A stretch of 64,000 bases of DNA from Mikania micrantha (Eukaryota; Streptophyta; Magnoliopsida; Asterales; Asteraceae), in contig CM018690.1 of assembly GCA_009363875.1 (NCBI GenBank), forward strand, positions 34,229,445 through 34,293,444, written 5' to 3'. Under the pieces are notes generated by a model. That model made no database searches, was not told the DNA's origin, and saw only the letters and a program-made list of their open reading frames with translations. Position numbers and translations under genes: made by a program. This document shows positions 1 through 10,998 of this stretch, piece by piece; position 1 is the stretch's first letter; the number at the start of each line of letters is the position of its first letter.

Positions 1-530
1 CCCATTTCCAACTCACACATATTAGTCCCCAATTTGATTTCCAACATGATATTTCCCAATATTTTAGAATAGGGACGTAATTGTCTCTGATATCTATTCT
101 TTACGGAGTAGCCCGGCCTGAAAGATATCCCCCAACGATACTTATAAGATAGAGACTTAATAGTCTCTGTTAGCTGATCATTACTGATCAGCCCGGAGTG
201 TAAGAATCGTCATCGATACCTAGAGCAAGACTTAATAGTCCCTGTGATTGTCATTACTGACCAGCCCGGAGTGTAAGATATCCTTTCCATGATATCTATA
301 AGGGTGAGACTTAGTTGTCTCTATGCTTGTCACTACTGATTAACCCGAAATGCAAGATATCCTCTCCATGATACCTATAAGGGTGAGACTTAAGAGTCTC
401 TGTGACTGTCATTCCTGACCCGTCCGAAATGTAGATATCCTCATCGATACCTAGAGCGAGACTTAAATGTCCCTACGACTGTAATTACCGACCATCCTTT
501 CCATGATATCTATAAGATATGCATATGTTC
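1..530. repeat. Tandem array, 75-79 bp unit, about 6 copies
   Basis: A diverged unit recurs with the landmark GAGACTTAATAGTCTCTG near 72, 151, 226, 305, 384 and 458, followed each time by ACTGACCAGCCCGGA-like and GATATCC...GATACCTATAAG-like blocks. Spacing is 74-79 bp. No reading frame runs through it. It continues past the left edge of the window, so the full array length is unknown. Possibly satellite-like or an internal repeat of a larger element. Confidence 0.75.
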
Positions 531-818
531 CAAAACCATTCTCATTGTCATTAATTAAAATGATAGCACATATAGTGCCCGGTATGATCCCATTAGATTA
601 ACTAATACCATTGCAATTAGAATTGAAATCTAACCCCACTGACATAAAATTATTATAATTGGCATACACATTAAAGTTATATAATAAACTTAACATAGTG
701 TCTCATGTTCACTATTATTGGGTTTCTGTCATTTTATCTCAAGGATGTGGTTTCAATGAAATGAACACCAAGTGTTAGTCTTTAACATTGTGTTATAAGA
801 TCTTGTCTTAATATACAA

Positions 819-1521
819 TGTTAGTGTTTCGGGTAAAAATTAACAAACTTAACTTTTAGCAAAACTGAATTAGAAAAGTGGGGTATTGTGTTTTACAATC
901 AAAAATATCAATTATATGTAAATTGTTATAAAAATATTCCTGAGGATCCCTAGGGATATTCAAGAGTACAAAACAGAAAAATAGCCAAACACACGAGATT
1001 TATACGAGAAAAAACCCTTAATCCCTTAGGATTGCCGGCATAAAAACCTCGGGAGGTGACAATTGTCACCCTGCCTAATTTATTAATATGAAATCAATCG
1101 AAATACAATGAAAGAGCACAATACGATCGATGCTAGAAGTGTTAGTGGACTTGTGTAGTTGCCAAGAGTATTCTCTATCCTATATCGATCAATTGCCTCG
1201 GTATTTATACAATGAAATTACAAGAAAACTATAAAGAACGGTCATAAAATCCGTTGCGAATATCTCGGCCACTTTCCATACGTGGGAGACCCATTCAAAA
1301 TAAAGGCGTGAAATCCTCCATGTTGCCGTGTTCCATAATCATTTAGTTGGAATTCATTTTGACTCCTTCCGTGATTATTGCTAAGAAATCCGTCGACTTG
1401 TCATCTCCTGAAATCTCGAAAACAAGATTAGGAATAAACAGAGATATTGGTTAGTCATGAAAATATCCCTAAATATCCCTAAATATCTCTAATCCTGAAA
1501 TATTCCGGGTAAATTTTTTCA
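819..1521 (-). mobile_element. LTR-like remnant (solo LTR candidate)
   Basis: The segment begins TGTTAGTG and ends TTTTTTCA, with imperfect 5 bp flanks (tacaa/cacaa). On the minus strand it carries a TATA-type motif (TGTATAAATACC, about 1200-1211) placed as in an LTR promoter. The flanking sequence itself is repetitive, with GTGTTATAAGATCTTGTCTTA-like blocks near 790, 1632 and 1768, so the borders are uncertain. No coding sequence is visible. Confidence 0.35.
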
Positions 1522-2009
1522 CACAATAGTTAGCATATGTAGAGAATGACCTAATACCATTAGGTTATTAGGCAATCATTATTGATATCACAAGTAATTG
1601 TCTCAACTGTTATCTCAATGACCTTAACAACGTGTTATAAGAGCTTGTCTTATTACACTATGTTAGTAAATGTGGTGAATGATATCTTCAGGAAATTATA
1701 GTATCATGAATATCATTCTTGTTGTCTCTCGTAATTGTCTCAATGTTATCTTATAGTCATCACCATAGTATAGTGTTATAAGATCTAGTCTTAATACACT
1801 AACTCATTTCAAGGATATGATGATATTATGGAGTTATGACACCATGATACCATTCTTGATAAGTAATAATAGCCATTTCACATACACGCACACGTCATGA
1901 TATGATATAAAGTATGAAAATAAGAATAAAATCCTTTTTATCAGAATCACATGATAACTGAATAAAAAACTAAAACTTTTAATAAATAAAAGAGTTATCA
2001 CGTTTCTCA
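1522..2009. other. Intergenic, degenerate direct repeats
   Basis: AT-rich sequence with two more copies of the block 'gtgttataaga-cttgtctta' (near 1632 and 1768) that also precedes the LTR-like remnant at 819. No coding potential is seen. Confidence 0.5.
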
Positions 2010-3512
2010 CTTTTGCTTATGATTGTTGCATTGTAAACGAAGTGAATGAACATGAACCACTCTTGCTTATGATTGTTTGTTAAACATATAGCTTATTTAT
2101 TAATGTTTCTTGGAATACTAACTAAATAAATAAAAACTATTGTTAATGTTCGTTTAACAATATAATATTATAAATTATTAGATATATAGTTTAAATGTTA
2201 TGATAAAAAAACTAACAATTTAATAAAATAACACACATTGAATTAATAAACATAATAAACAAACATACATGAACATAAAAAAAACACATTATTGAACATT
2301 CATAAATACATTGAACAGACAAGTTATTTGCTTATTTTTGTTCATTTAACTAAACAAACAAAAAATAATTTTAGTGTTTTATTATTTGTCACATGTAGCT
2401 ATATAGACAAAAAATTATTTTTGTAACCTCTCTCGTTTATGTAAATAATAATAATCTAGGACGTTTATCAAATAATTATGTTATAAACACAATAACCACT
2501 TTAGCTATTCAAATTTTATATAATTATATTACATTAATTAATTGATAATAATAGCGATAATGTTGGCAATACTAAAATTTTATATAATAATATTAATTAC
2601 TTAATTAATTATATTAACATTAATAATTGTAATATAATAGTAATGATTTTCATATCAAGTTTGTGAAGATGTTTTTAAAAGCTTTTTTTTTTCTTTAAAA
2701 AGATTAAGAAAACATGTTATAGTAAAAAGCCATAAGCTATTTCAAATAAGCTAAATACAAACACCCTTAATACTTTTCAGATCATACTTTTTTTTTAGTA
2801 TTTCTTTCATTCTCTTGAGCTATGTAATTAACAAATACCTTAAGATTTCCAGCCTAACAGTATCCTTTTAACTTCTTATATAAAAGATTTTGGTTTCGAG
2901 TCTCTCTATAAGCAATTTGCTCCTGCATAAACATAATGTTTTTCCAATAGACATAGCCTAAGAGACGAGTTTTCTTCTTAAAAGTAGGAAGCCGTATCCC
3001 TAAGTGACCAAATACATTGTCTAAAAAATGCTAGCGGAAAGAGACCCAAAACACTCGTAGTTCATTGTTGTTAAAGAAATGTAATCAACAAATAAAAAGT
3101 TATCCCTTGTTGCATATATAATGCACTTTATCAATTTATCATAGACGACTTGTTCATTGTTGCGTCACGTCAAGTCGAGTGATTTTAGTTATCATCATAT
3201 TTAATTAGTCGATAATCTATTGTCATTGATATTATTATATATGTGGATTTGCTTGTTTAAACTCTTTGAGATGACTCAAGATGTAACATAGAACAAATAG
3301 TTCGACCTTGAAAACTGCATTGTTTGATTTTCCACGTTTTCATATCTTATTACATTTAATTTTATTCATTTGTGAAGACTATGTATTAAGTTATATCGTT
3401 TAATATTATTAATCCAAACAACTCGTGTATCACTACAATGATCAAAACACATCGCCTTGCCACAAGTGTTATATTTTAAATTAGTTGTTATATATGTCAG
3501 GACATATATATG

Positions 3513-3930
3513 TTGCTTCCGGGTTTCGACCAGTTCCAACCGGTTTTTTACCAGTTTCGGTTCAGGTTTTGGCCGGTTCCGGTTCGGGTTTTGGCCGGGT
3601 ATAGGTGGAACCAGTTCCGGTTTTTCCGGTTCCTGTTCTATTTTGTCTGAAAAACTGGACCCGTTTGTACCCACCAAGGTTGCGAAACTCGCTAGGCGCT
3701 CCTAGGTCGGAATAGATCCTTGGAGCGAGTAATCGAGCAATACTCGGCCCTAGGCGGGAGTACTCGGGTAATACGCAGAAAGTACTCGGCCTCGGAACAA
3801 CTCCTTGAAGCGAGTACTCAGCCTTGAGGCGGACTTTTGCAACAGTGGTACGTACCCACTGGTTCGGGTATGACCGGTTCCGGTTCGGGTTGTTGGTTCA
3901 GGTTCTAGGTCCGACTTTTTTGCCCCCCTC
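3513..3930 (+). mobile_element. hAT-like MITE (CCGGTT-rich), interrupted
   Basis: Present in copy A and absent from copy B. The flanks are an exact 8 bp duplication (TATATATG at 3505-3512 and 3931-3938), and the empty site is seen in copy B near 50410-50425. The body is full of GGTTCCGGTTCGG-type motifs and is related in reverse orientation to the MITE at 10194-10471. It is itself split by a second MITE at 3675. An 82-codon frame over the repeats is not a gene. Confidence 0.75.
3675..3851. mobile_element. Nested hAT-like MITE
   Basis: A 177 bp insertion inside the 3513 element, flanked by an exact 8 bp duplication GTACCCAC (3667-3674 and 3852-3859). Ends are roughly inverted (AAGGTTGCGAAA and TTTTGCAACAGTG). 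The interior repeats a GAGCGAGTA-CTCGG-type motif several times. The related uninterrupted sequence in the 10194 element shows what was split. Confidence 0.75.
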
Positions 3931-5262
3931 TATATATGCACCCAAAACTACCAAAAGGTATGGTAGCTTGATACTGGTGATACAAAGACATAGACTTGAA
4001 GACATGTGTGCTTAAGGGCCGGCTCAACCATTTTGAGGGCCATAAGCAAAATCAAAATCCGGGGTCCTTCGCTAACGATTACGTTTTATTTGAGCTTGAG
4101 ACCGGCAATAATAAATTAAAACTTTATATATGGTGGAGTTAAAAAAATTGTTTATATTTAGATGTAACATATGTTTAGATTAATTTTTTTCTAATTTTTC
4201 TAAAAGCAAATTTCTTACTAAAATGTTCATAATCAAATGTATTTTATTGTATATCTCTTATCCCCTGCAAAACCCACAAGTTAAAAAAAGCCTACAAACA
4301 AAAAAAACCCACTACGTATAAAAATTTTAAAAAAATTGGAGTTCTTATATTTTTATGGGTCTCGAACTCTTGTTTGAGTTACTTAGTATTGGGCCAGCCA
4401 TGGTGTGCTCATAGATGATGAACTCCTAATCATTTATAACCGACGTTATCGGTTAATGACTTATTGAGCCTATGACAAAAGAGTAAAGTGTTTAGTGTTT
4501 AGTGTTTAGTGTATAGGTTAAACTGTTTATATATTTATTTAAATTTTTTTAATAAGTAAATTTCCACTATTTAAATTAAAAAAACAATGCAAATAAATTT
4601 GAAGTTCTAAGTTCTAATATTCAATACATGTAGCTTACCAAAGCCGTCCGATCTACAAAACCATACCAAACCCAGGTGTCCATAGCCATAGCCACAAGCA
4701 TACCAGCCAAGTTAGTCCTACAAAAACCACGTTAGATCTAGAACTCACCACTACGTACAACTTCACTCGATCCAACGGGTGAATATGGCCACCGTCACAC
4801 AACCATCAGTTATTGTTCTCCGGCCATGCACCTTAAGGTCCACCTTCCTTTCTGGCTCATTGCGCAGGAAAGTTAAACCGAACAACGGATGAAGTCAATA
4901 AAAAAATCGAAGAATTCAACGAGCGATTCGGGACAAAGAAACGGAAAAACTAAAGTTTTATTGTCGGTCAAGACCGTCACCTCTTCATGTGGTTCATTCA
5001 TAATTGAAGCCAAGAAAGGTGAATGGTTATCTGGGCTAGCCTCACCTGGTTACCTTAACAGGCAGGTAATGTATGAAAAAAGAAACTTGATTTTACCAAA
5101 TTTTGTCGTAGGACACTAGGGTTGTAGATGCATTGTTTTTAAAACCATACTGGAAATAAAATGTGTTGTCTTACTAGTTCACTGGTTTATACTACTTCAT
5201 TGGTTGAATCGGGTTCAAAATCTGAATAACGTGATAAATATCATATATGTGTGTGTAATTTA

Positions 5263-5532
5263 AAGCCCATTTGCGGTGCACGCATATAATGTATATATGT
5301 GTGGGACCTTAAGGACAAAAATAAAAGTGCACTAATTTTAACATTATTTTAATTATTTTGTGAAAATAACGTTAAAATCATTGAGATGATCAACTTCAAA
5401 CGATAACCTTGAGCCGATGACTCTTTTGGAGCAGCCTGTCTATCCTAATTGGGATAGGGGTAACGTTTGTATCTATCCTTCCCCCTCGACTCTACTGAAA
5501 AGTGTGAATATATTGGATAAAGTTGTTAGCTG
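5263..5532 (+). mobile_element. SINE (Au-like family) in LHCA4-A intron 1
   Basis: Absent from copy B and flanked by a perfect 14 bp duplication GTGTGTGTAATTTA (5249-5262, 5533-5546). The body shares blocks with 37094-37370, 42030-42212 and 62765-63050: an AACGTTATTTTAC-like block, then CTATCC-AAC-GGGATAGG, then a 3' end of the type TACTGRGT...GTTGTT. That 3' end recalls the Au SINE family. Confidence 0.75.
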
Positions 5533-5967
5533 GTGTGTGTAATTTAATACAAAAAATTAAAATCTGGTTCAACGAGTGTGGTTCACCAATCCAACCAGTC
5601 GGTTCGTGGTTTAGTTAAATAGCGGATAAGCTATGTTTATCTAACCAGTTCCATGAATATTGGAACTCATTCCAACCGGCCGGTTCCATCGGGTTATAAA
5701 AAGAGTGCATAAATGTAAAGGATCCGGGTTATTCTTGAAGTTAAAACTAGCAAACTTAGGTTTGTTTGGCTCATAAAAAGCTAAAAGCTCGAGATAACTT
5801 ATGGGCTTATGGCTAGTTGAGCCGGCTAGTTTATTTTTTAAAATTTAAAAAATCATGTATATTATACACAAATTGTTATATATAAAAATAAAATAACATT
5901 TTTTGAAAATATACATATGAATAAATAATAATTAGAATCTCATTCTTGTTTTGGCACAAATGCTCGC

Positions 5968-6252
5968 AAAAAAACCCTAGCGTTGTTGCCTTTTTTCTAG
6001 TTTCGAACGGATTTTTGAGAGTTTTTGTTCAGATTGAGAATACGAGTCGAATGACATATAACTTACCTCGAAACGTTGCTTTAAATTTCCCAATTTTGGT
6101 GTTTAAAATTTCAATTCATCAAAGAAATCATCAACTTGTGAAATTTGGCGCAACGTTTCGATGTAACTTATGCGTCATTCGACTCGTATTCTCCATCTGA
6201 ACAAAAGCTCGAAACTCGAAAAAAGTTAACGTCGTTAGAGTTTTTTTACAGT
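5968..6252. mobile_element. Inverted-repeat MITE in LHCA4-A intron 1
   Basis: Two arms of about 120 bp face each other: TTGTTCAGATTGAGAATACG... near 6026 and its reverse complement near 6190-6205, with outer AAAAAACCCTAGCG-like and CGTTAGAGTTTTTTT ends. The corresponding part of copy B lacks it. Target duplication not resolved. Confidence 0.6.
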
Positions 6253-7641
6253 GGTCCGCCAGAGGTAAGTATGTCGAAAGTTCGGACCGTTATCGGGGAT
6301 TTTCATAGTTTGAACCGGCAGCGGCCAATTGAACAAAGTTTGGATTATTTAAATCCAATTTGCGTTTATCAAAGATACTCACAGTCTTGCAGGTGATAAT
6401 GGGTTTGATCCACTGGGTCTGGCAGAGGATCCAGAAAAAATGGTTCGTGCAAGCCGAGCTGGTGAACGGCCGGTGGGCGATGTTGGGGGTTGCCGGAATG
6501 TTATTGCCGGAGATTCTAACAAGCACAGGCTTAATCAACGTCCCTAAGTGGTACGACGCCGGGAGATCAAAATACTTTGCGTCATCTTCAACTCTGTTCG
6601 TAATCGAGTTCATCTTGTTCCATTACGTGGAGATCAGAAGGTGGCAAGACATCAAGAATCCAGGAAGTGTGAATCAAGATCCAATTTTTAATGTTTTTAA
6701 CATGTGTAATGATGAAAACATAAAAAGTAAACTATGGTTTTGAGTCAAGTGGTTTTAATGTTTAAACTATTTCAAACCATAAATAAATATTTTATCAATG
6801 CAGCCTATGTGGTTTAAACAACTAACTGTTTTGGCTTCCTAAACCTAACTATTCTAACTGTTTTGGTCCCTAAACCTAACTATGGTTGGGGACCAAAACC
6901 ATTAATTGTTTAAATCTCATGAGCTGAACGGTTAGTTGTTTAAATCACATGTGCTAAATTAATAAAAAATTCTATTTTGGGTTGAAATAATTAATACACT
7001 TAAAACACATGGGTCAAAACCGTAATTTACTCAAACATAAAAAAAGAAATTCAGTACAAAAAAACAAAACTCGGTATAAAGAATCCAGGAAAATATATGA
7101 AAAATGTATTACAAAAAAATAAAAATGTAGTACAAAACAAACATACAGTACAGAAAAATAAAATCTAGTAAAAAACAAATCCGGTAAAAAAATACAAAAC
7201 AAAAAAAAAGAATCCATTACAAACAATTACAAAACAAAAAAAAAAGAATCCAATACAAATAAAATAAAAAACTAGTACAAACAATAAGATGTTATACCTA
7301 AATTATTGGTTTTTTTCTTTTTTTTAACATGACACGTGTTTATTTTTCTACTGGTTAATTCTTTTTTAGGTAAAAATCTCTTTTTATTCGATCATTACCC
7401 TGCTACTATTATAAACGATATGTAATTGTGTTTTGCTATGCTAACAGGAAGACTGGTAATGTTGGCGTTTTTGGGTTTCATTGTTCAGGACAATGTGACC
7501 GGAAAAGGGCCGTTTGATAACCTGTTATAGCATTTGTCGGACCCATGAGACAACACCATTGTTCAAACGCTTTCTGGAACTAAAGATATGATGTGATGGA
7601 ATAAAATAAGGAAGAAGAAGGTTAAACGGCTAGATGTTACT

Positions 7642-7738
7642 TTTTTTTTGAACGGCAAATTTCATTAAAACCACCAAAAATTAAGCCAGCAAGAAGCTAG
7701 AACTCAAATGCAATACAAAAACATATACATCCACCAAA
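7642..7738 (-). mobile_element. 5'-truncated LINE-type 3' end
   Basis: About 97 bp starting with a T-run followed by GAACGGCAAATTTCATTAAA, which on the minus strand is a retroposon 3' end with a poly(A) tail. It is flanked by a 13 bp duplication CTAGATGTTACTT (from 7630 and from 7739) and is absent from copy B (about 54270-54283). Confidence 0.65.
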
Positions 7739-7874
7739 CTAGATGTTACTTTAAGCAACAAATTTTTGAATGTATACAGAAATTCATCATTCATCACCTT
7801 CCTAGTTCCTACAATGAAATATATTTATATTTCTTTATATTTATTTTAAGTTATAAATTTTAGTGTATATAGTT

Positions 7875-8543
7875 TTAAGCCTGTAAACGAACCGAACGAA
7901 CACGAACACGAACACAGGCATGTTCATGTTCGTTCATTTAAACTTAACCGAACACGAACTGACGAACATATTAACGAACATGAATTTTGTGTCTGTCTTC
8001 GTTTATTAAGAAAATGAATATGTTCGTGTTCGTTTGTGTTCATTTATTAATAAATTAAACGAACTGTTCATGAACATAAATGAACACAAACGAACTAAAA
8101 TAAACGAACAAACATAAATGAACTTTTTTTTAACACCATTGAACAATCATAAACGAATTTGAACACTATTGAACAAACATAAACGGACATAATTGAACAA
8201 GTATAAACGAGCACAAACAACAAATCTCTTAAATGTAAATACATATCATTAGTAAATTAGGCAGTTAACCGAACAAAAACTAACATTAAATAGTTAACGA
8301 ACATTAACGAACACAAATAAACGAACGTAAATAAACTAACATAACCGAACTGTTCATAAGCATAAATAAACGAACACTAGGTGTTTTCATGTTCGTTCAT
8401 TTAATTAAACGAACACAAATTTTATGTTCGTGTTCGTTCATTTATTAAATAAACGAACTTCTTACCAAACAGTTCACGAACAGTTCATGAACTGTTCGGT
8501 TCGTTTACAGCCATATAAACTGTTCGGTTCGTTTACAGCCCTA
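7875..8543. mobile_element. hAT-like MITE of the GAACGAAC type
   Basis: Composed of dense AACGAACA/TGTTCGTT motifs with inverted ends (CCTGTAAACGAACCGAAC and CGGTTCGTTTACAGCCC). It is absent from copy B near 54395. Flanks TATATAGT/TATATGGT look like an 8 bp duplication with one mismatch. The right end carries a small repeat of the terminal motif. Same family as 60385-60967. Confidence 0.65.
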
Positions 8544-9206
8544 TATGGTTTGGATTCTCAGTTATCACCCATTATGAAATTCGGGAAAAAAATTTTCCCC
8601 ACTATGCGTGTCGTGTGTGCCCTTAAGATGAGTTGCTAATAATGAAGGCAAAATGTATTCACATAGGCCTAGCAAGAAAATCTAATGATGAAAATATTTG
8701 TGATTTTAATATTATTAAATATCATAGTTGTAGTTGTAAAACTTGGAGGGTATTTTCTAAGTACTAGCCGACTTAGACCGAGTACACATTATTTTTCAAT
8801 CGACTGACCTGACAATGCTTAATAACTTGTGCAACCATGTTGAATATATTTAAAAAAATAATGATTAAGGCCGGAATTAATTAAAGTATAATACAAGTTA
8901 GAAAATATGAACTTATTCTTATACGAATAGGGAACAAAAAATGTGTGGGTTTTTTTTTTTTAATTTTTGTTTTTTGGTGCAATAATCATGTTATAAGTAT
9001 TGTTCATTATCTTGTATTGAACCGACAATAACAAGGAAAAATGTTTATACTTAGCAGAATTAAAAAATATATATACAAAGTGAAAAAAAGTTCTAATTTT
9101 CCAGCGCATGCTTTTCTTCCTAAATGCTTCTTGATCTCATCATCATCAGTTTGAATTCTTGATTTGGAAATAGATTCGAGGCCTAAAAGGTGTGTAAATT
9201 GATTCG

Positions 9207-9706
9207 AGGCGGGAAGTTCGTTTATGTTCATTCGTTTAATAAATAAACGAACATGAACAAGAAATTTCTTTCATTTAATTAAACGAACAAACGTGAACAG
9301 AGATCGTGTTTGTTCATTTGTGTTCGTGAACGTTCGGTAATATGTTCGTTTATGTACATACTCATTTATTATACTTATTCATTAAATGTGTTAAATATTC
9401 TTAATTTTTTTATTTTTAGTTTAATAACATAATATTTAAGCTATTTTTAGTTTAATGCTATAATATTTAACTTTATATTTATATTAAAAATTGTCACTAA
9501 TGCTTGAGATTAATAATGTTGATTTTTATTATTTAAAAAAGATGTGTTCGTTTGCATTCGTGAACAAGTTAAATTCCTTAATGAACAAACATGAACATGA
9601 ATTTTCGTTCAGTTAACGTTCATTAACTGTTCATGAACAAGTTTAAACGAACAAACACAAACAAAAGCTCGTTCGTGTTTGTTCGGTTTGTTAACAACCC
9701 TAGACT
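9207..9706. repeat. GAACGAAC-type repeat (shared with copy B)
   Basis: TTCGTTTATGTTC / GAACATGAACA-type motifs at both ends with an AT-rich middle, ending GGTTTGTTAACAACCCTA. Also present in copy B at about 55028-55535, so it predates the duplication. Probably an old relative of the 60385 MITE. Confidence 0.55.
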
Positions 9707-9796
9707 CAATACACAAAAATGAACTAGTTAGCTTGATGCCTTGATGAATGTTTATTTTGATGACTTAGTGGTTGATGTATTTATATTTAAGAGACT

Positions 9797-10104
9797 TGTC
9801 GTTTTCGTTTATGATTCTTCAATTGTGTTCATTTATGTTTGTTCAATAGTGTTTATGTTTGTTTATGATTATTCAATGGTTTTAAATAATGTTCATTTAT
9901 GTTTGTTCGTTTATTTTGATTCGTTTGTATGCATTCATGTTCATAAAAAGTTCGTTTAATTTATTAATAAACAAACACACAAATATTTATTTCTTAATAA
10001 ACAAACATGAACACAAAATTCATGTTCGTTAATGTGTTTGTGTTTAATGAAATTTAAACGAACGAACATGTATGTGTTCCTGTTCATTCAATTTGTTTAC
10101 AGGC
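9797..10104. repeat. GAACGAAC-type repeat, second block
   Basis: Repeated TTTATGTTTGTTC and AATAAACGAACA motifs, ending TGTTTACAGGCCTA. Also in copy B (about 55636-55963). A 72-codon frame here is repeat-derived. Confidence 0.5.
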
Positions 10105-10193
10105 CTACCTAATATATAATCTTTTTTAAAGGAAGCCCACTTAAGTAGGGCCTAAGCTCTAGATCTACTTTTCTTTATGTTTGAAGTTTGAAC

Positions 10194-10471
10194 TAGAGGT
10201 GGGAAAAAAACCGGACCTAGAATCGGCAACCCGAACCGGAACCGGACCCGGTCATACACGAACCGATTGGTACAAACGGGTCCGGTTTTTCAGACAAATT
10301 AAAACCGAAACCGTAACCGGCCAAAACCCGAACTAGAACCGGTCAAAAACCGGTCGGAACCGATCGAAACCCGGAACTGAAACCGGAACCGGATATTGAT
10401 TTTGTTGACCGGAACTGGAACCGATTGGAACCGAAACCGGTTCCAAAAAAAACCCGATTTACGCACCTCTA
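10194..10471 (-). mobile_element. hAT-like MITE (ACCGGAACC-rich)
   Basis: 278 bp with inverted ends TAGAGGTG/CACCTCTA and an exact 8 bp duplication GTTTGAAC (10186-10193, 10472-10479). Copy B keeps the empty site (about 56038-56055). Related in reverse orientation to the element at 3513. Confidence 0.85.
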
Positions 10472-10733
10472 GTTTGAACCGCCGTTGCCGTTAGACATAG
10501 TATCCCAATAATTCAGCAAATGGCCAACATAATCAATTTTGTACAAATTTAATGGCGAAGATTATAATGGAATTTCTGATGTAAATTGTAATATTCGTAA
10601 GTTATGGACTTTTCAAATAGTGACCATAGAACATGTCAGATTCAATAATGTCCTGTTATGGGATGTTAGGATGCAAGAAAAGACCGGTCAAAGAAATCAA
10701 CAACTGATTATTAATAACATCAAACTGATTAAT

Positions 10734-10956
10734 TTTTTTTAATGACAATTTGGATAACTGGCGGGTCATAGACCCACTCAAATCACCCGATCATATCCAC
10801 ATTCAATAGGAGGAAACTCACCATATGTGAGAGAAAATCCACTAGCCTATCTTAGAACTCATGTTTTGTCCATGTCAGGACTTGAATATGTGACATCTCC
10901 AATATTAAAGACACATGGTACCTCTCATCAACTATTTGAACTTAGAATCATTGGTT
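10734..10956 (-). mobile_element. tRNA-type SINE, shared by both duplication copies
   Basis: T-rich left end, then on the minus strand a box-B-like motif near 10870-10890, with flanks CAAACTGATTAAT/CAAACTGGTTAAT. The same insertion sits in copy B near 56504-56728, so it predates the duplication. Related to 36811-37025 and 62132-62320. Confidence 0.6.
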
Positions 10957-10998
10957 CAAACTGGTTAATTTAGTTGAGCAAAAGATATATATTATTAA

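Larger units (their letters stand above)
4785..7583 (+). pseudogene. LHCA4 pseudogene, copy A (PSI light-harvesting chlorophyll a/b protein)
   Basis: Remnant of a three-exon gene for the photosystem I antenna protein Lhca4, a thylakoid three-helix chlorophyll-binding protein. Exon 1 (4785-5065) starts with MATVTQPS, keeps a plausible transit peptide, then hits a stop at 4890-4892 caused by a 76 bp insertion (about 4885-4960). It recovers KKGEWLSGLASPGYLN before a GT donor at 5066. Exon 2 (from 6385) keeps DNGFDPLGLAEDPE, loses 5 nt near 6438 (frameshift), then keeps ELVNGRWAMLGVAGMLLPE-like sequence. It stops near 6690 because a deletion removed its 3' end and splice donor. Exon 3 (7448 to about 7583) has stops at 7528 (Gln to TAG) and 7546 (Trp to TGA) and a 1-nt deletion near the end. 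It is clearly non-functional. The family assignment rests on near-complete similarity to the known Lhca4 sequence and to copy B. Confidence 0.93.

Noticed and set aside
1..530. CRISPR-like repeat spacing
   Set aside because: Repeats are diverged, adjacent and without unique spacers, and this is a plant nuclear genome.
5946..6396. Two 83-84 codon plus-strand frames
   Set aside because: They run over an inverted-repeat MITE in a pseudogene intron; no family resemblance.
7014..7226. 70-codon minus-strand frame rich in Phe
   Set aside because: Arises from ACAAAA-type low-complexity sequence downstream of an LHCA4 pseudogene exon; its counterpart at 53654 differs freely.
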